Source of the DNA: a virus
Strand: one strand, 5' to 3'
Virus record (IMG/VR): IMGVR_UViG_3300027825_000010
Span: 1-27,459 of that record
Length of the DNA stretch: 27,459 nt
Each line of letters starts with the position of its first letter. Positions within the stretch are counted from its first letter, which is position 1. The notes under the pieces were generated by a model. The model was not told the DNA's origin. It was given only the letters and a program-made list of their open reading frames with translations, and searched no databases. A program made the translations under genes and the position numbers. Positions 17,622 through 23,730 of the stretch are shown one piece after another.

Positions 17622-18181
17622 CGCCCTTCCTTTCTCAAGGCATCCCACACTTTCTCATACTCGCCTTTGACCTTCGGGTCCACCGGGTAGTCTCTCGGCG
17701 GACGGTTGGCTTTGATGAGTTCCACCACGTCGCCGAGGTCCTTGGCCCTGCCAATCGGACTCCCCATATAACTGGACAGCTTCACGGACAAGAGTTCAGG
17801 AAGCTCCAGGAACACCGGCTCCGAGGACACGACGGTCGGGACCGGCAGGCTCATGGGACCCGGACCCTGGTTGGAGCCGCCCTCCATGAGATCGATAGGG
17901 ACCCTTGTCTTTTTGTCGGTCACTGTCATCTTCGATCCCTGGTTCCTCCTGAAGAGACCGCTCTGCGTCAGCCGCCAGATGGCGTCATTGACGTTCGGGA
18001 CGACGATGTCCACATCCGAGGTCATCCGGGCGTATCCCCGCTCCTGGACGGCAAATCCGCCGCAGACGTAATGGGGAATGTCCCAAGTTTCGAGAATGAG
18101 GACCGCCCTCTTGAGGGCGATCTCCAGGAAGGTGGTTGCGGTGACCTTTCGTAAAAACTCCGCTTTAAGGTTGAAGATCAT
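17618..18181 (-). CDS. Nucleotidyltransferase-fold protein (minimal NTase type)
   Basis: A 187-aa protein with the signature of the DNA polymerase beta/NTase fold: CGGFAVQERG at 40-49, then SDVDIVVP at 55-62, where D56 and D58 would bind metal, and a probable third acidic residue in VPIDLMEGG near 97. Length and pattern fit the minimal or AbiEii-like nucleotidyltransferase group, whose members attach nucleotides to proteins, drugs or tRNA. The substrate here is unknown. It overlaps the CCA-adding enzyme gene upstream by ATGA and the 93-aa gene downstream by ATGA, so the three are translationally coupled. It could be a tRNA-acting partner of the CCA enzyme, an antidefence protein or a host-directed toxin. 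Confidence 0.78.
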   Translation of the reverse strand: MIFNLKAEFLRKVTATTFLEIALKRAVLILETWDIPHYVCGGFAVQERGYARMTSDVDIVVPNVNDAIWRLTQSGLFRRNQGSKMTVTDKKTRVPIDLMEGGSNQGPGPMSLPVPTVVSSEPVFLELPELLSVKLSSYMGSPIGRAKDLGDVVELIKANRPPRDYPVDPKVKGEYEKVWDALRKEGR

Positions 18182-19608
18182 TCGCCTGCCCCTGAATGCT
18201 CGTGGCTCGTCTTGAGCATCTGCAAGACGCCCGCCCTGGTGATGTAATCCCCGTTAAGCTGCCTGTTCTCGATGTCTTCCAGGATTGACCTGAAGTTCTT
18301 CCCCGGCTTCATGCCGATGGCGATGAGATCGTCCCCGGTAATCAGCCGCTCGGGATTGATATCGGCGATGGTGAGACTCCGCAGGTATCTGAGAAGCACG
18401 TCTACGCATGCCCCGGAGGAGTTGGCTCCGTCCCGAGTCCATCCTAATCGAGCGTCTTGCTCCGCCACGGTCAGTCCGCTGTAAGCCCCCGGCGTGCGCA
18501 TCAGGCGCTTCAGCCGAGGGATTTCCCTGTTCGGACTCGACGGTCCGAATTTAAGGGCGTGACCCAGGACCGCTTCCTTTACGTTTAACGCCCCCGCGAT
18601 ATCAGCGGTCTGATCATTTGAGAGCTTGAGTTGAAAACATGCGTCTTTGACAAATCGCAAATCGTTGTTAGACAATAACATAGCCATCCCGAGGAGAGGA
18701 TCGCTGACGGGAAAGGCCTGGAATCGGCGAATCACGTTGGCTACCCCTGTCTTGACTTCCTTCACGAATGGAAGATAGTCGATCAGTCCGGTCTGGATCA
18801 AAGGAGCCAAACCTTCTGTCGGATGCGGGCTGGACACGATCTTGAGAAGTTCGATGGCAATACGCTCGGCCGACACTTGTTGGATGCGTGGGGCGTTGAT
18901 TGCAATGGCCTTCCAGGTATCGGGAGCGATGTCGAACCCAAGCTGGGCAGCGAAACGACATGCCCGGAGCATGCGCAGGGCATCCTCGGAGAATCGGGCA
19001 TTGGGGTCGCCGATGCAGCGGATGGTCTTTCCCTTGAGGTCTTCGTAGCCTTCCACGTGGTCAACGATCCCATAAGTCACTGAATCATCAAAGTCCTGGA
19101 CGGTATAGCGGATGTCCGCCCCCTTGAGGGCTTCCTCGTATTCCGCCACGGTGTAGGCATCAGTGGTGTCGCCCACGCACAGGAGACCGTTGATCGTGAA
19201 GTCGCGGCGGGATACGTCTTCCTCGGCCGAGTCGGAATAAGAGACGGAATCCGGGTGACGCCCGTCCGCATATTCGCCGTCGCTGCGGAAAGTGGCCACT
19301 TCGATGTTGTGGTTCTCGATGTGAACCTCACGAAAATGAGAATCGGTTTTTCCTTCGAAAACGGCGGGTGAATCCTCCGTAACCACGTATTCGACCACTA
19401 CCGTGATGACGCCGAATGACGCCCCTACCGGCACGGTCTTGGGGAACAATCCCTGGACCTGCTCCGGGCGGGCATTGGTGGTGACATCGAAATCCTTCGG
19501 CTCCCGTCCGAGCAAAAGATCGCGGACGCAGCCGCCGACGAGAAACGCCTGGAAGCCCCCGTCATGCAGGGTTTTGAGAACCGACATTGCCGCTTCTTTT
19601 TGAGTCAT
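18178..19608 (-). CDS. tRNA nucleotidyltransferase (CCA-adding enzyme), class II
   Basis: Adds or repairs the 3'-terminal CCA of tRNAs. The class II motifs are complete: LVGGCVRDLLLG (23-34), DFDVTTNA (39-46, metal-binding D39 and D41), IEVATFRSDGEYADGRHPD, RRDFTINGL, and the neck/nucleotide-selecting segment RFSEDALRMLRACRFAAQLGF, followed by ERIAIELLKI. At 476 aa it is somewhat longer than a compact bacterial CCA enzyme; an insert between the strands (YVVTEDSPAVFEGKTDSHF) accounts for part of that. A poly(A) polymerase of the same superfamily cannot be excluded from sequence alone. The ATG overlaps the acidic gene's stop and its own stop overlaps the next NTase gene. CCA enzymes are known from huge phages that carry many tRNAs; no tRNA gene is in this window. 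Confidence 0.92.
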   Translation of the reverse strand: MTQKEAAMSVLKTLHDGGFQAFLVGGCVRDLLLGREPKDFDVTTNARPEQVQGLFPKTVPVGASFGVITVVVEYVVTEDSPAVFEGKTDSHFREVHIENHNIEVATFRSDGEYADGRHPDSVSYSDSAEEDVSRRDFTINGLLCVGDTTDAYTVAEYEEALKGADIRYTVQDFDDSVTYGIVDHVEGYEDLKGKTIRCIGDPNARFSEDALRMLRACRFAAQLGFDIAPDTWKAIAINAPRIQQVSAERIAIELLKIVSSPHPTEGLAPLIQTGLIDYLPFVKEVKTGVANVIRRFQAFPVSDPLLGMAMLLSNNDLRFVKDACFQLKLSNDQTADIAGALNVKEAVLGHALKFGPSSPNREIPRLKRLMRTPGAYSGLTVAEQDARLGWTRDGANSSGACVDVLLRYLRSLTIADINPERLITGDDLIAIGMKPGKNFRSILEDIENRQLNGDYITRAGVLQMLKTSHEHSGAGE

Positions 19609-19985
19609 TGTATCCCCAAACGTCTTCGAACGACGCGAGCGAGGTGGGACTCCTCTTGAGTTTCCTCATCGTCATCGTCCTCGTCTTCTTCACCATTCCA
19701 CCCTTCCCCTTCCGACTCGTCCTCTTCCTCAGGAAGAATGGTCAGCGCACTGGTTTTCACGTTGAAGTCAATGCGCTCGCGGATTTCAAGGTCCAGCCGA
19801 ACCAATAACTCATTCAGCTTTCGGCAATCCTTATGCTTCAAGTCCTCGTCGTCCGAGAGATGATCCCAGTTCTCGTCGTCAATGACATTGTGCAGACAGC
19901 AGCCGCCCGAGTTCCGCTTGTAGATGCTCTTGAACAGGGGTTGTGCCAGCTTGACGAACTCTTCTTCCGAAATATACTCTCTCAT
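19605..19985 (-). CDS. Unrecognised 126-aa acidic protein
   Basis: No family recognised. The N-terminal two thirds look globular and helical, with paired cysteines (GGCCLHNV) and HKDC that could bind metal. Near residues 88-113 comes a run almost entirely of Asp, Glu and Gly, followed by a basic tail (ARVVRRRLGIQ). Such acidic segments occur in nucleic-acid mimics and chaperone-like proteins, but also in disordered linkers, so I draw no functional conclusion. It overlaps the YkgJ-like gene upstream and the CCA-enzyme gene downstream by ATGA at both ends, which places it firmly in the coupled chain. Confidence 0.75.
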   Translation of the reverse strand: MREYISEEEFVKLAQPLFKSIYKRNSGGCCLHNVIDDENWDHLSDDEDLKHKDCRKLNELLVRLDLEIRERIDFNVKTSALTILPEEEDESEGEGWNGEEDEDDDDEETQEESHLARVVRRRLGIQ

Positions 19986-20251
19986 CGGTTCTCCTCGACT
20001 TGCAAGAAAATAAGACAGTTGAATATCCGGCAGGCAAGTGGTCTGTTTTCATGAATCGAACATCGGTCATCCCTGAGAAAAATGCAGGCTCGGTCCGAAC
20101 CGAAGGGGATAACCCACTTGCCGGGCTCGTGCTCGACTGCCGCTTCCTTGAAAAACTCTGGACCTTCCAGCAAGCAGACGGCGAACTCGTTCCCCGTGAA
20201 GCCCTTCTTGCAGCAGGCTCCGGTGCAGCTTGCGCAGGGAGCAGGTGTCAC
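19982..20251 (-). CDS. CxxCxxCC (YkgJ/UPF0153-like) putative zinc- or iron-chelating protein
   Basis: An 89-aa protein with the family signature: CASCTGACC at residues 6-14, then CIFLRDDRCSIHENRPLACRIFNC toward the C-terminus, giving eight conserved-type cysteines. The family is thought to chelate zinc or iron; its biochemical role is not known. The start is GTG at 20251: it forms a GTGA overlap with the stop of the upstream zinc-ribbon gene and follows GAAGGA. The same frame stays open to 20479, but that part is only the shadow of the upstream gene. A paralogue lies at 23356-23706 with the same order of cysteines. Confidence 0.82.
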   Translation of the reverse strand: MTPAPCASCTGACCKKGFTGNEFAVCLLEGPEFFKEAAVEHEPGKWVIPFGSDRACIFLRDDRCSIHENRPLACRIFNCLIFLQVEENR

Positions 20252-20694
20252 TGGCTTTCCTTCACGAAGACCTTCGCCTTTTCCAAGGTCTTGCGAGCCT
20301 CGGCTATGTTGTAGCGAAGACTGAAGTTGTCGAGTTTCTTCGTGAGCAAAAGCTGATCCATATGATAGTTGAATACGGAACTGTAGACCATGAGTGCCCC
20401 GCTTTTGATCTTTCCGGCAGCTACCAGGACATCGAGGGCGTCGTCGGTCGTCTTCCATTCGTCCCTGATCTTCCCCCAAGCCTCGACCGCACGGTGATGG
20501 TTCGTGCCACGGCGGCGGGTCAGGCGAGGAGTCTCATGACGGCAGTTCGTGCAACGCCAGATGGGGACGAATTCATTCTTCTCGTTCCGGCCGTATTCCG
20601 CTTCGTAGATGGTGTTGCCGCAGTTTACGTGTCCGCCACCAGCCCATTCCCGATCATAACCTGGACATTCGACTTTGCGAATTACCGTAACCAT
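20248..20694 (-). CDS. Zinc-ribbon protein, 148 aa, function unknown
   Basis: The N-terminal half holds a probable four-cysteine zinc ribbon: C10 (VECPGYD), C25 (HVNCGN) and CTNC near 48-51, followed by a basic RLTRRRGTNHH stretch. The C-terminal half is helical and charged. Zinc ribbons of this size in phages often bind nucleic acid or act as transcription-associated factors, but nothing here proves it. A GGGAGG site lies 8 nt before the ATG. It is the first gene of the overlapping chain that ends near 17211; a candidate -10 (TATACT) sits directly upstream. Confidence 0.78.
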   Translation of the reverse strand: MVTVIRKVECPGYDREWAGGGHVNCGNTIYEAEYGRNEKNEFVPIWRCTNCRHETPRLTRRRGTNHHRAVEAWGKIRDEWKTTDDALDVLVAAGKIKSGALMVYSSVFNYHMDQLLLTKKLDNFSLRYNIAEARKTLEKAKVFVKESQ

Positions 20695-20714
20695 CGGTGT
20701 TGCCTCCCGCTATG

Positions 20715-20720
20715 AGTATA
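20715..20720 (-). promoter_or_regulatory. Candidate -10 box ahead of the seven-gene chain
   Basis: The minus strand reads GTATACTC, with TATACT matching the sigma-70 -10 consensus at five of six positions. The same eight bases recur in the gap at 21190-21197. No convincing -35 stands 16-18 nt upstream, and the predicted leader would be only about a dozen bases long. It is offered because it precedes the first gene of a tight operon. Confidence 0.25.
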
Positions 20721-20778
20721 CACCATGGCTGCCCGAGATTTGGGGCTATTGTTTGATCGGAGTCGGCATACAGTCGGG

Positions 20779-21078
20779 TCACGCGCCGTCGAGGTGTCGT
20801 TGCGTGTCGGTGATGCTAAGCAGATTGAGGTGGCCGCCAGCATGTTTCTTGACCCGCACCTTTTTCGCCGATGGCTCGATGCGCCATACCCGGACGCCGC
20901 CCTCCAGCTTCTTGCGGGTAAAGACCCTGCCCGTCTTGGCCGACAGGATGGCGATGGTCTTGCTGAGGCTCGAACTGCGGGGAACGTTGATGAGGACGCT
21001 TTCCCCCACCGCAAGCTTTCCCAGGACCGCATACTTCGTCTCTTTGGTAGGTATCGGAATCCCTGATTCGATTTCCAT
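20779..21078 (-). CDS. Small conserved-type phage protein (GIPIP ... GGVRVWR pattern)
   Basis: A 99-aa protein that starts MEIESGIPIP, continues with a VGESVLINVP strand and ends its core with VFTRKKLEGGVRVWRIEP. This combination is common among small phage proteins, often annotated as hypothetical (DUF7303-like); no biochemical role is established to my knowledge. The basic VFTRKK...KKVRVKKH segments would suit nucleic-acid contact, which is inference. Of three overlapping frames here, this one has the coherent domain pattern and a GGAGG site about 10 nt before its ATG. A terminator-like hairpin lies directly ahead of that site, so expression may be attenuated. Confidence 0.8.
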   Translation of the reverse strand: MEIESGIPIPTKETKYAVLGKLAVGESVLINVPRSSSLSKTIAILSAKTGRVFTRKKLEGGVRVWRIEPSAKKVRVKKHAGGHLNLLSITDTQRHLDGA

Positions 21079-21098
21079 TGCTCTGTATCCTCCAAGTC

Positions 21099-21122
21099 AA
21101 AAATCAGCCGGATATCCGGCTG
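21099..21122 (-). terminator. Rho-independent terminator / attenuator with an 18-bp perfect dyad
   Basis: The sequence CAGCCGGATATCCGGCTG (21105-21122) is its own reverse complement. On the minus strand it can fold as a seven-pair GC-rich stem with an ATAT loop and is followed by ATTTTT, the layout of an intrinsic terminator. It is five bases upstream of the GGAGG site of the 99-aa gene, so it would act as an attenuator for that gene and end transcripts from the membrane protein gene. On plus there is no T-run. A dimeric repressor site is the alternative. Confidence 0.68.
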
Positions 21123-21154
21123 TATCCACTAAATACCCAAACTGCGGCAAACAT
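21104..21154 (-). CDS. Possible 16-codon leader peptide ending in the terminator hairpin
   Basis: An ATG at 21154 stands six bases after GGGAGAGG, one of the best ribosome sites in the window, and opens a frame of 16 codons (MFAAVWVFSGYSRISG). Its last five codons and stop lie in the hairpin stem at 21105-21122. A ribosome finishing this frame would cover the stem, so translation could prevent termination. No run of one regulatory amino acid is present. It may equally be a chance frame. Confidence 0.35.
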   Translation of the reverse strand: MFAAVWVFSGYSRISG

Positions 21155-21190
21155 AAAAGACCTCTCCCGCCTCGTAGTGCTCCAGGCAAG

Positions 21191-21219
21191 AGTATACGAC
21201 GGAATCCGATGATTTTGTC
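21191..21219 (-). promoter_or_regulatory. Candidate promoter upstream of the leader ORF
   Basis: TATACT at 21196-21191 is a good -10 box. Upstream, GACAAA lies at 17-bp spacing and CCGACA at 19-bp; both are weak -35 matches. Transcription would begin near 21184, about 30 bases before the leader ATG. The 8-mer GTATACTC is shared with the gap before the chain at 20694, which raises the chance that it is a real phage promoter element. Confidence 0.35.
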
Positions 21220-21236
21220 GGAAAGTTGAAAAAGGG

Positions 21237-21557
21237 CTATTTGGCGTCGGATTTGGTGTCGTCAGGCTTGTTGTTGTCGCCCTGGTCGGGATCGCCGTTC
21301 TTTTTGGTCATATAGCGGGCGACACCGTTGACACCGTGCCCGGCGGCCAGGACCCCGAGAATGGTGGGGTAGCTGGGGTCGGTCCGGCCGGTCGTCAAGA
21401 ACGCCTTGGCATAGATCACGGTGTGGGCGATCATGATGGCGCTGGTAACGAGGGCTGTGAGCAGGAACACGAGGCGGGAATTGACATCCGGCTCTTTAAG
21501 GCAACGCTCGAAAGTGGTTTTGCCGTAAGCGAAAAGTCCTTTTATCTTGTCAAACAT
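21237..21557 (-). CDS. Two-helix membrane protein, holin candidate
   Basis: A 106-aa protein with two hydrophobic segments, near residues 28-52 (RLVFLLTALVTSAIMIAHTV and on) and 63-83 (YPTILGVLAAGHGVNGVARY), between a mixed-charge N-terminus and a strongly charged, disordered C-terminal tail (KKNGDPDQGDNNKPDDTKSD). Size and layout fit a class II-type holin, which the signal-less lysozyme would need. Against this, it is on the opposite strand 4 kb from the lysozyme and directly behind the AAA+ gene, so another membrane role is possible. The ATG follows GGGGGTG by a few bases; 20 bp separate it from the AAA+ gene. Confidence 0.72.
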   Translation of the reverse strand: MFDKIKGLFAYGKTTFERCLKEPDVNSRLVFLLTALVTSAIMIAHTVIYAKAFLTTGRTDPSYPTILGVLAAGHGVNGVARYMTKKNGDPDQGDNNKPDDTKSDAK

Positions 21558-21577
21558 GCTGCACCCCCATTAAGGGT

Positions 21578-22690
21578 TTAGGATGTCTGATTTTTCGCAA
21601 GAGCGGAAATTGCGGTCGTAGCGGGGTCAACCGGAATCACGTCTTCCTTTTTCAGGACCCCTTCTTCCACCCTGGTAAAGGAGAAGCTTTCCCCGAATTC
21701 ATCGACCAGCACATGGTCTCCCATCTTGATCTGCTCCGTGATGAGCAGCCGGGACAGGCTATGCACGATGTGCTTCTCGATGGCACGTTTCAGGGGTCTG
21801 GCACCGTATTTCTTGTCCGTCCCCTTGCTCAAGAGAGACAACTTGGCCTCTTTGGTGAAGCTGAGAATAAAGGGCTTGCCGTTTCTGGATTTGAGGACCC
21901 TCGCCTGTATCCGATTGATTTCGATGTCCACCACTTTTTGAAGCTGTTCGTCGTTGAGACTGTGGAAAACGATCACGTCGTCCAGACGGTTGATGAACTC
22001 CGGGTTCATCCTTTTCCGCAGGGCGGCGTTGACCGCAGTGTCCATCCCCTTTTCTATATTGCCTTCGGTCTCTTCGATTGCCCCGGCAAAGCCCATCTTG
22101 TTTTGAGTCATCTTTTCGATTTCTTGGGCTCCCAGGTTGCCGGTCATCACGATGATGCACTTGTCGAAACTGACTCGTTCGCCGGTCCCCATCGTCGCAG
22201 CGCCCTTGTCCATGATCCCCAAAAGGAGGTTCCAAAGAGCGTCGTTGGCTTTCTCGAACTCGTCCAGGAGAAGCAGGGTCAGCTTCAGTTTGTCGGTATG
22301 GCATCTGTTCAGGTTGTCCTCGGCGAAATACGCCTTCGTCTCCCGGTGGCCAAGATAGCCAGGAGGACTTCCGACGAGCTTGGCGATCTCGTGGCTGTGC
22401 TGGAATTCCGAGCAGTCCACCTTCAGCAGGGCACCGGTGGTGCCGAAGAGCGCTTCGGACATGACTTCCACCGAGAGAGTCTTGCCGCTGCCGGTGGGAC
22501 CGAGGAAAACAAGGTTGGATATGGGGCGGGTGGGGTCGTTCAAACCTGATTGGTAAATTTCGTATGCTTTGACGAGGGCGGCGATGGCTTTCTCTTGACC
22601 CACGATGCGCTCGTGGAGAATGTCTTCCAGTTCGTTCTCATCGTTGTTCTTGATCATGGGGTCAAGAAGCTTCGGTTTCTTGAGTGACAT
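21578..22690 (-). CDS. ClpC/ClpA second-domain-like AAA+ unfoldase, single ring, with ClpP-loop-like MGF
   Basis: A 370-aa AAA+ ATPase of the Hsp100 family. Visible motifs: GPTGSGKT Walker A (64-71), pore loop PPGYLGH with Y112, LLLLDEFEKA Walker B (D143, E144), sensor-1 TGNLG (N185), arginine finger in PEFINRLD (R235) and sensor-2 GARPLKRAI (R298). From NPEFINRLDDVIVFHSL to the C-terminus it reads like the second ATPase domain of ClpC. There is no N-domain, first ring or middle domain. MGF at 199-201 occupies the place of the ClpA IGL / ClpC VGF tripeptide that docks on ClpP; ClpB lacks it. I start at ATG 22690, seven bases after GGGGAG, instead of the extension to 22756. No ClpP is encoded nearby, so the likely partner, if any, is the host's. 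Confidence 0.9.
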   Translation of the reverse strand: MSLKKPKLLDPMIKNNDENELEDILHERIVGQEKAIAALVKAYEIYQSGLNDPTRPISNLVFLGPTGSGKTLSVEVMSEALFGTTGALLKVDCSEFQHSHEIAKLVGSPPGYLGHRETKAYFAEDNLNRCHTDKLKLTLLLLDEFEKANDALWNLLLGIMDKGAATMGTGERVSFDKCIIVMTGNLGAQEIEKMTQNKMGFAGAIEETEGNIEKGMDTAVNAALRKRMNPEFINRLDDVIVFHSLNDEQLQKVVDIEINRIQARVLKSRNGKPFILSFTKEAKLSLLSKGTDKKYGARPLKRAIEKHIVHSLSRLLITEQIKMGDHVLVDEFGESFSFTRVEEGVLKKEDVIPVDPATTAISALAKNQTS

Positions 22691-22733
22691 TCCGCTCTCC
22701 CCTTCTTTCAACTTAAAGCATCCTAAAGCTGTT

Positions 22734-23327
22734 TTACGAGGTGCTGATGAAGGCAAGCTCCTCTTGCATGTTTTCTCTTGCCTTAATGGCCAATGAGGAC
22801 TCGAATTCCGGGCGGAAGTACAGGGGGTTCTTGGTCAGGAGGTACCTTAAGGCAGCGGAACGACCTAGAAACCACGCCGACTCCCCTATAAAAGCCCACT
22901 CTTCCCTGAGAGCGGCGGCATAGGACAGGTACGAATCTTTGTCCTGGCCAAGAACGGCGATGCGCATGTCGCCGATTGTAGAGGAAGGGGGGGATGACGG
23001 TCGGCAGCCGACGATGAGGAAAGTCACATACCTCTCGGCGTCCTCGAAGGAAAAACCCAATGCGGCGGCATCCCTGAGGAAGGCCACTGCGGATGCTTCC
23101 TCGCTGCCGAGTTCGTAGGAGTGGTAAAGCCATGCAGCGAGAGCATCACGTTGCGGGAGCATCCCGAGAAGACGTTCGTGCTCCTTCAAGCCAAGTCTCA
23201 GGTATTTTAGATTGTGCCATTTGCGGGTCGGATCATTGTATTTTTTCAAGGCTGATTCGACAGGAGACAGCCTAGCGCCGTTTTCGGCGACGAGACCCGA
23301 GATCAGGACATCCATGAGAAAGCCCAT
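22734..23327 (-). CDS. Unrecognised 197-aa protein
   Basis: No family recognised. It is predicted to be mostly helical and soluble, with Leu/Ala-rich amphipathic stretches (REEWAFIGESAWFLGRSAALRYLL) that resemble helical-repeat proteins. It stands between the second YkgJ-like gene and the AAA+ unfoldase on the same strand, 43 bp upstream of the unfoldase start, so it could be an adaptor or substrate of that enzyme; this is only positional inference. Neither ATG (23327 or 23315) has a good ribosome site; an in-frame TAA just upstream limits the start to one of them. Confidence 0.7.
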   Translation of the reverse strand: MGFLMDVLISGLVAENGARLSPVESALKKYNDPTRKWHNLKYLRLGLKEHERLLGMLPQRDALAAWLYHSYELGSEEASAVAFLRDAAALGFSFEDAERYVTFLIVGCRPSSPPSSTIGDMRIAVLGQDKDSYLSYAAALREEWAFIGESAWFLGRSAALRYLLTKNPLYFRPEFESSLAIKARENMQEELAFISTS

Positions 23328-23355
23328 GCGAGGTTAATACCGACCAAAACCATGT

Positions 23356-23706
23356 TCAAGCGAGGGTGATTTGCACCAGTTCGAGAACTTCCGGCTGGTG
23401 TTTCAGAAAATCCGAATGATCTCCCGGACCCGACAGGTTGTATCCGACAAGACAATTGAACAGGCTGCAACGGTCGGGACGGTCCTGGTAGATCGAACAG
23501 AGGTTGTTTTTCAGGTAGATGCAGTTCCCGTCAGTGTCGAAAGGGAGAGCGGGTCCGTGTTGCGTTTCGACCTTCGCATTCTTGAATCTGCCGGACGCTT
23601 CTTTTTCGGACAGGAACACGGCGAAATCCACTCCTGCCCTGTACTTCCTGCAACAGGCTCCGGTGCAGGCGCTACACGGAGGGGCAATGATCCACTTGTT
23701 CTTCAT
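23356..23706 (-). CDS. Second CxxCxxCC (YkgJ-like) putative metal-chelating protein
   Basis: A 116-aa protein with CSACTGACC near residues 11-19, then CIYLKNNLCSIYQDRPDRCSLFNCL. The cysteine order and several intervening residues match the 89-aa protein at 19982-20251 (shared CTGACC, FAV, PF, CI.L, CSI, RP, FNCL), so the two are paralogues. This copy has a C-terminal extension (HSDFLKHQPEVLELVQITLA) the other lacks. I chose ATG 23706; a TTG at 23721 is also possible, and neither has a strong ribosome site. It begins 24 bp after the 457-aa virion protein gene. The metal and role are unknown. Confidence 0.82.
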   Translation of the reverse strand: MKNKWIIAPPCSACTGACCRKYRAGVDFAVFLSEKEASGRFKNAKVETQHGPALPFDTDGNCIYLKNNLCSIYQDRPDRCSLFNCLVGYNLSGPGDHSDFLKHQPEVLELVQITLA

Positions 23707-23730
23707 AACCCATAAATACAAAGAAAAGGG

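Noticed and set aside
20252-20479. N-terminal extension of the first CxxCxxCC protein
   Set aside because: The extra residues are an out-of-frame reading of the zinc-ribbon gene; the GTG at 20251 has a ribosome site and a 4-nt overlap.
20682-21100. Two other minus-strand frames over the 99-aa gene
   Set aside because: They lack a ribosome site and coherent pattern; the GIPIP...GGVRVWR frame explains the DNA.
21206-21224. Inverted repeat TCCGA...TCGGA as a terminator of the membrane protein gene
   Set aside because: Only five pairs, an eight-base loop and no T-run on minus; the dyad at 21105-21122 is far better.
21123-21236. A possible tRNA or structured RNA in the gap behind the membrane protein gene
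   Set aside because: I found no T-loop GGTTC box, no seven-pair acceptor stem and no anticodon arm on either strand.
21713-22549. Open plus-strand frame of 278 codons opposite the AAA+ gene
   Set aside because: Antisense to a gene with every AAA+ motif; its translation follows the reverse of those motifs.
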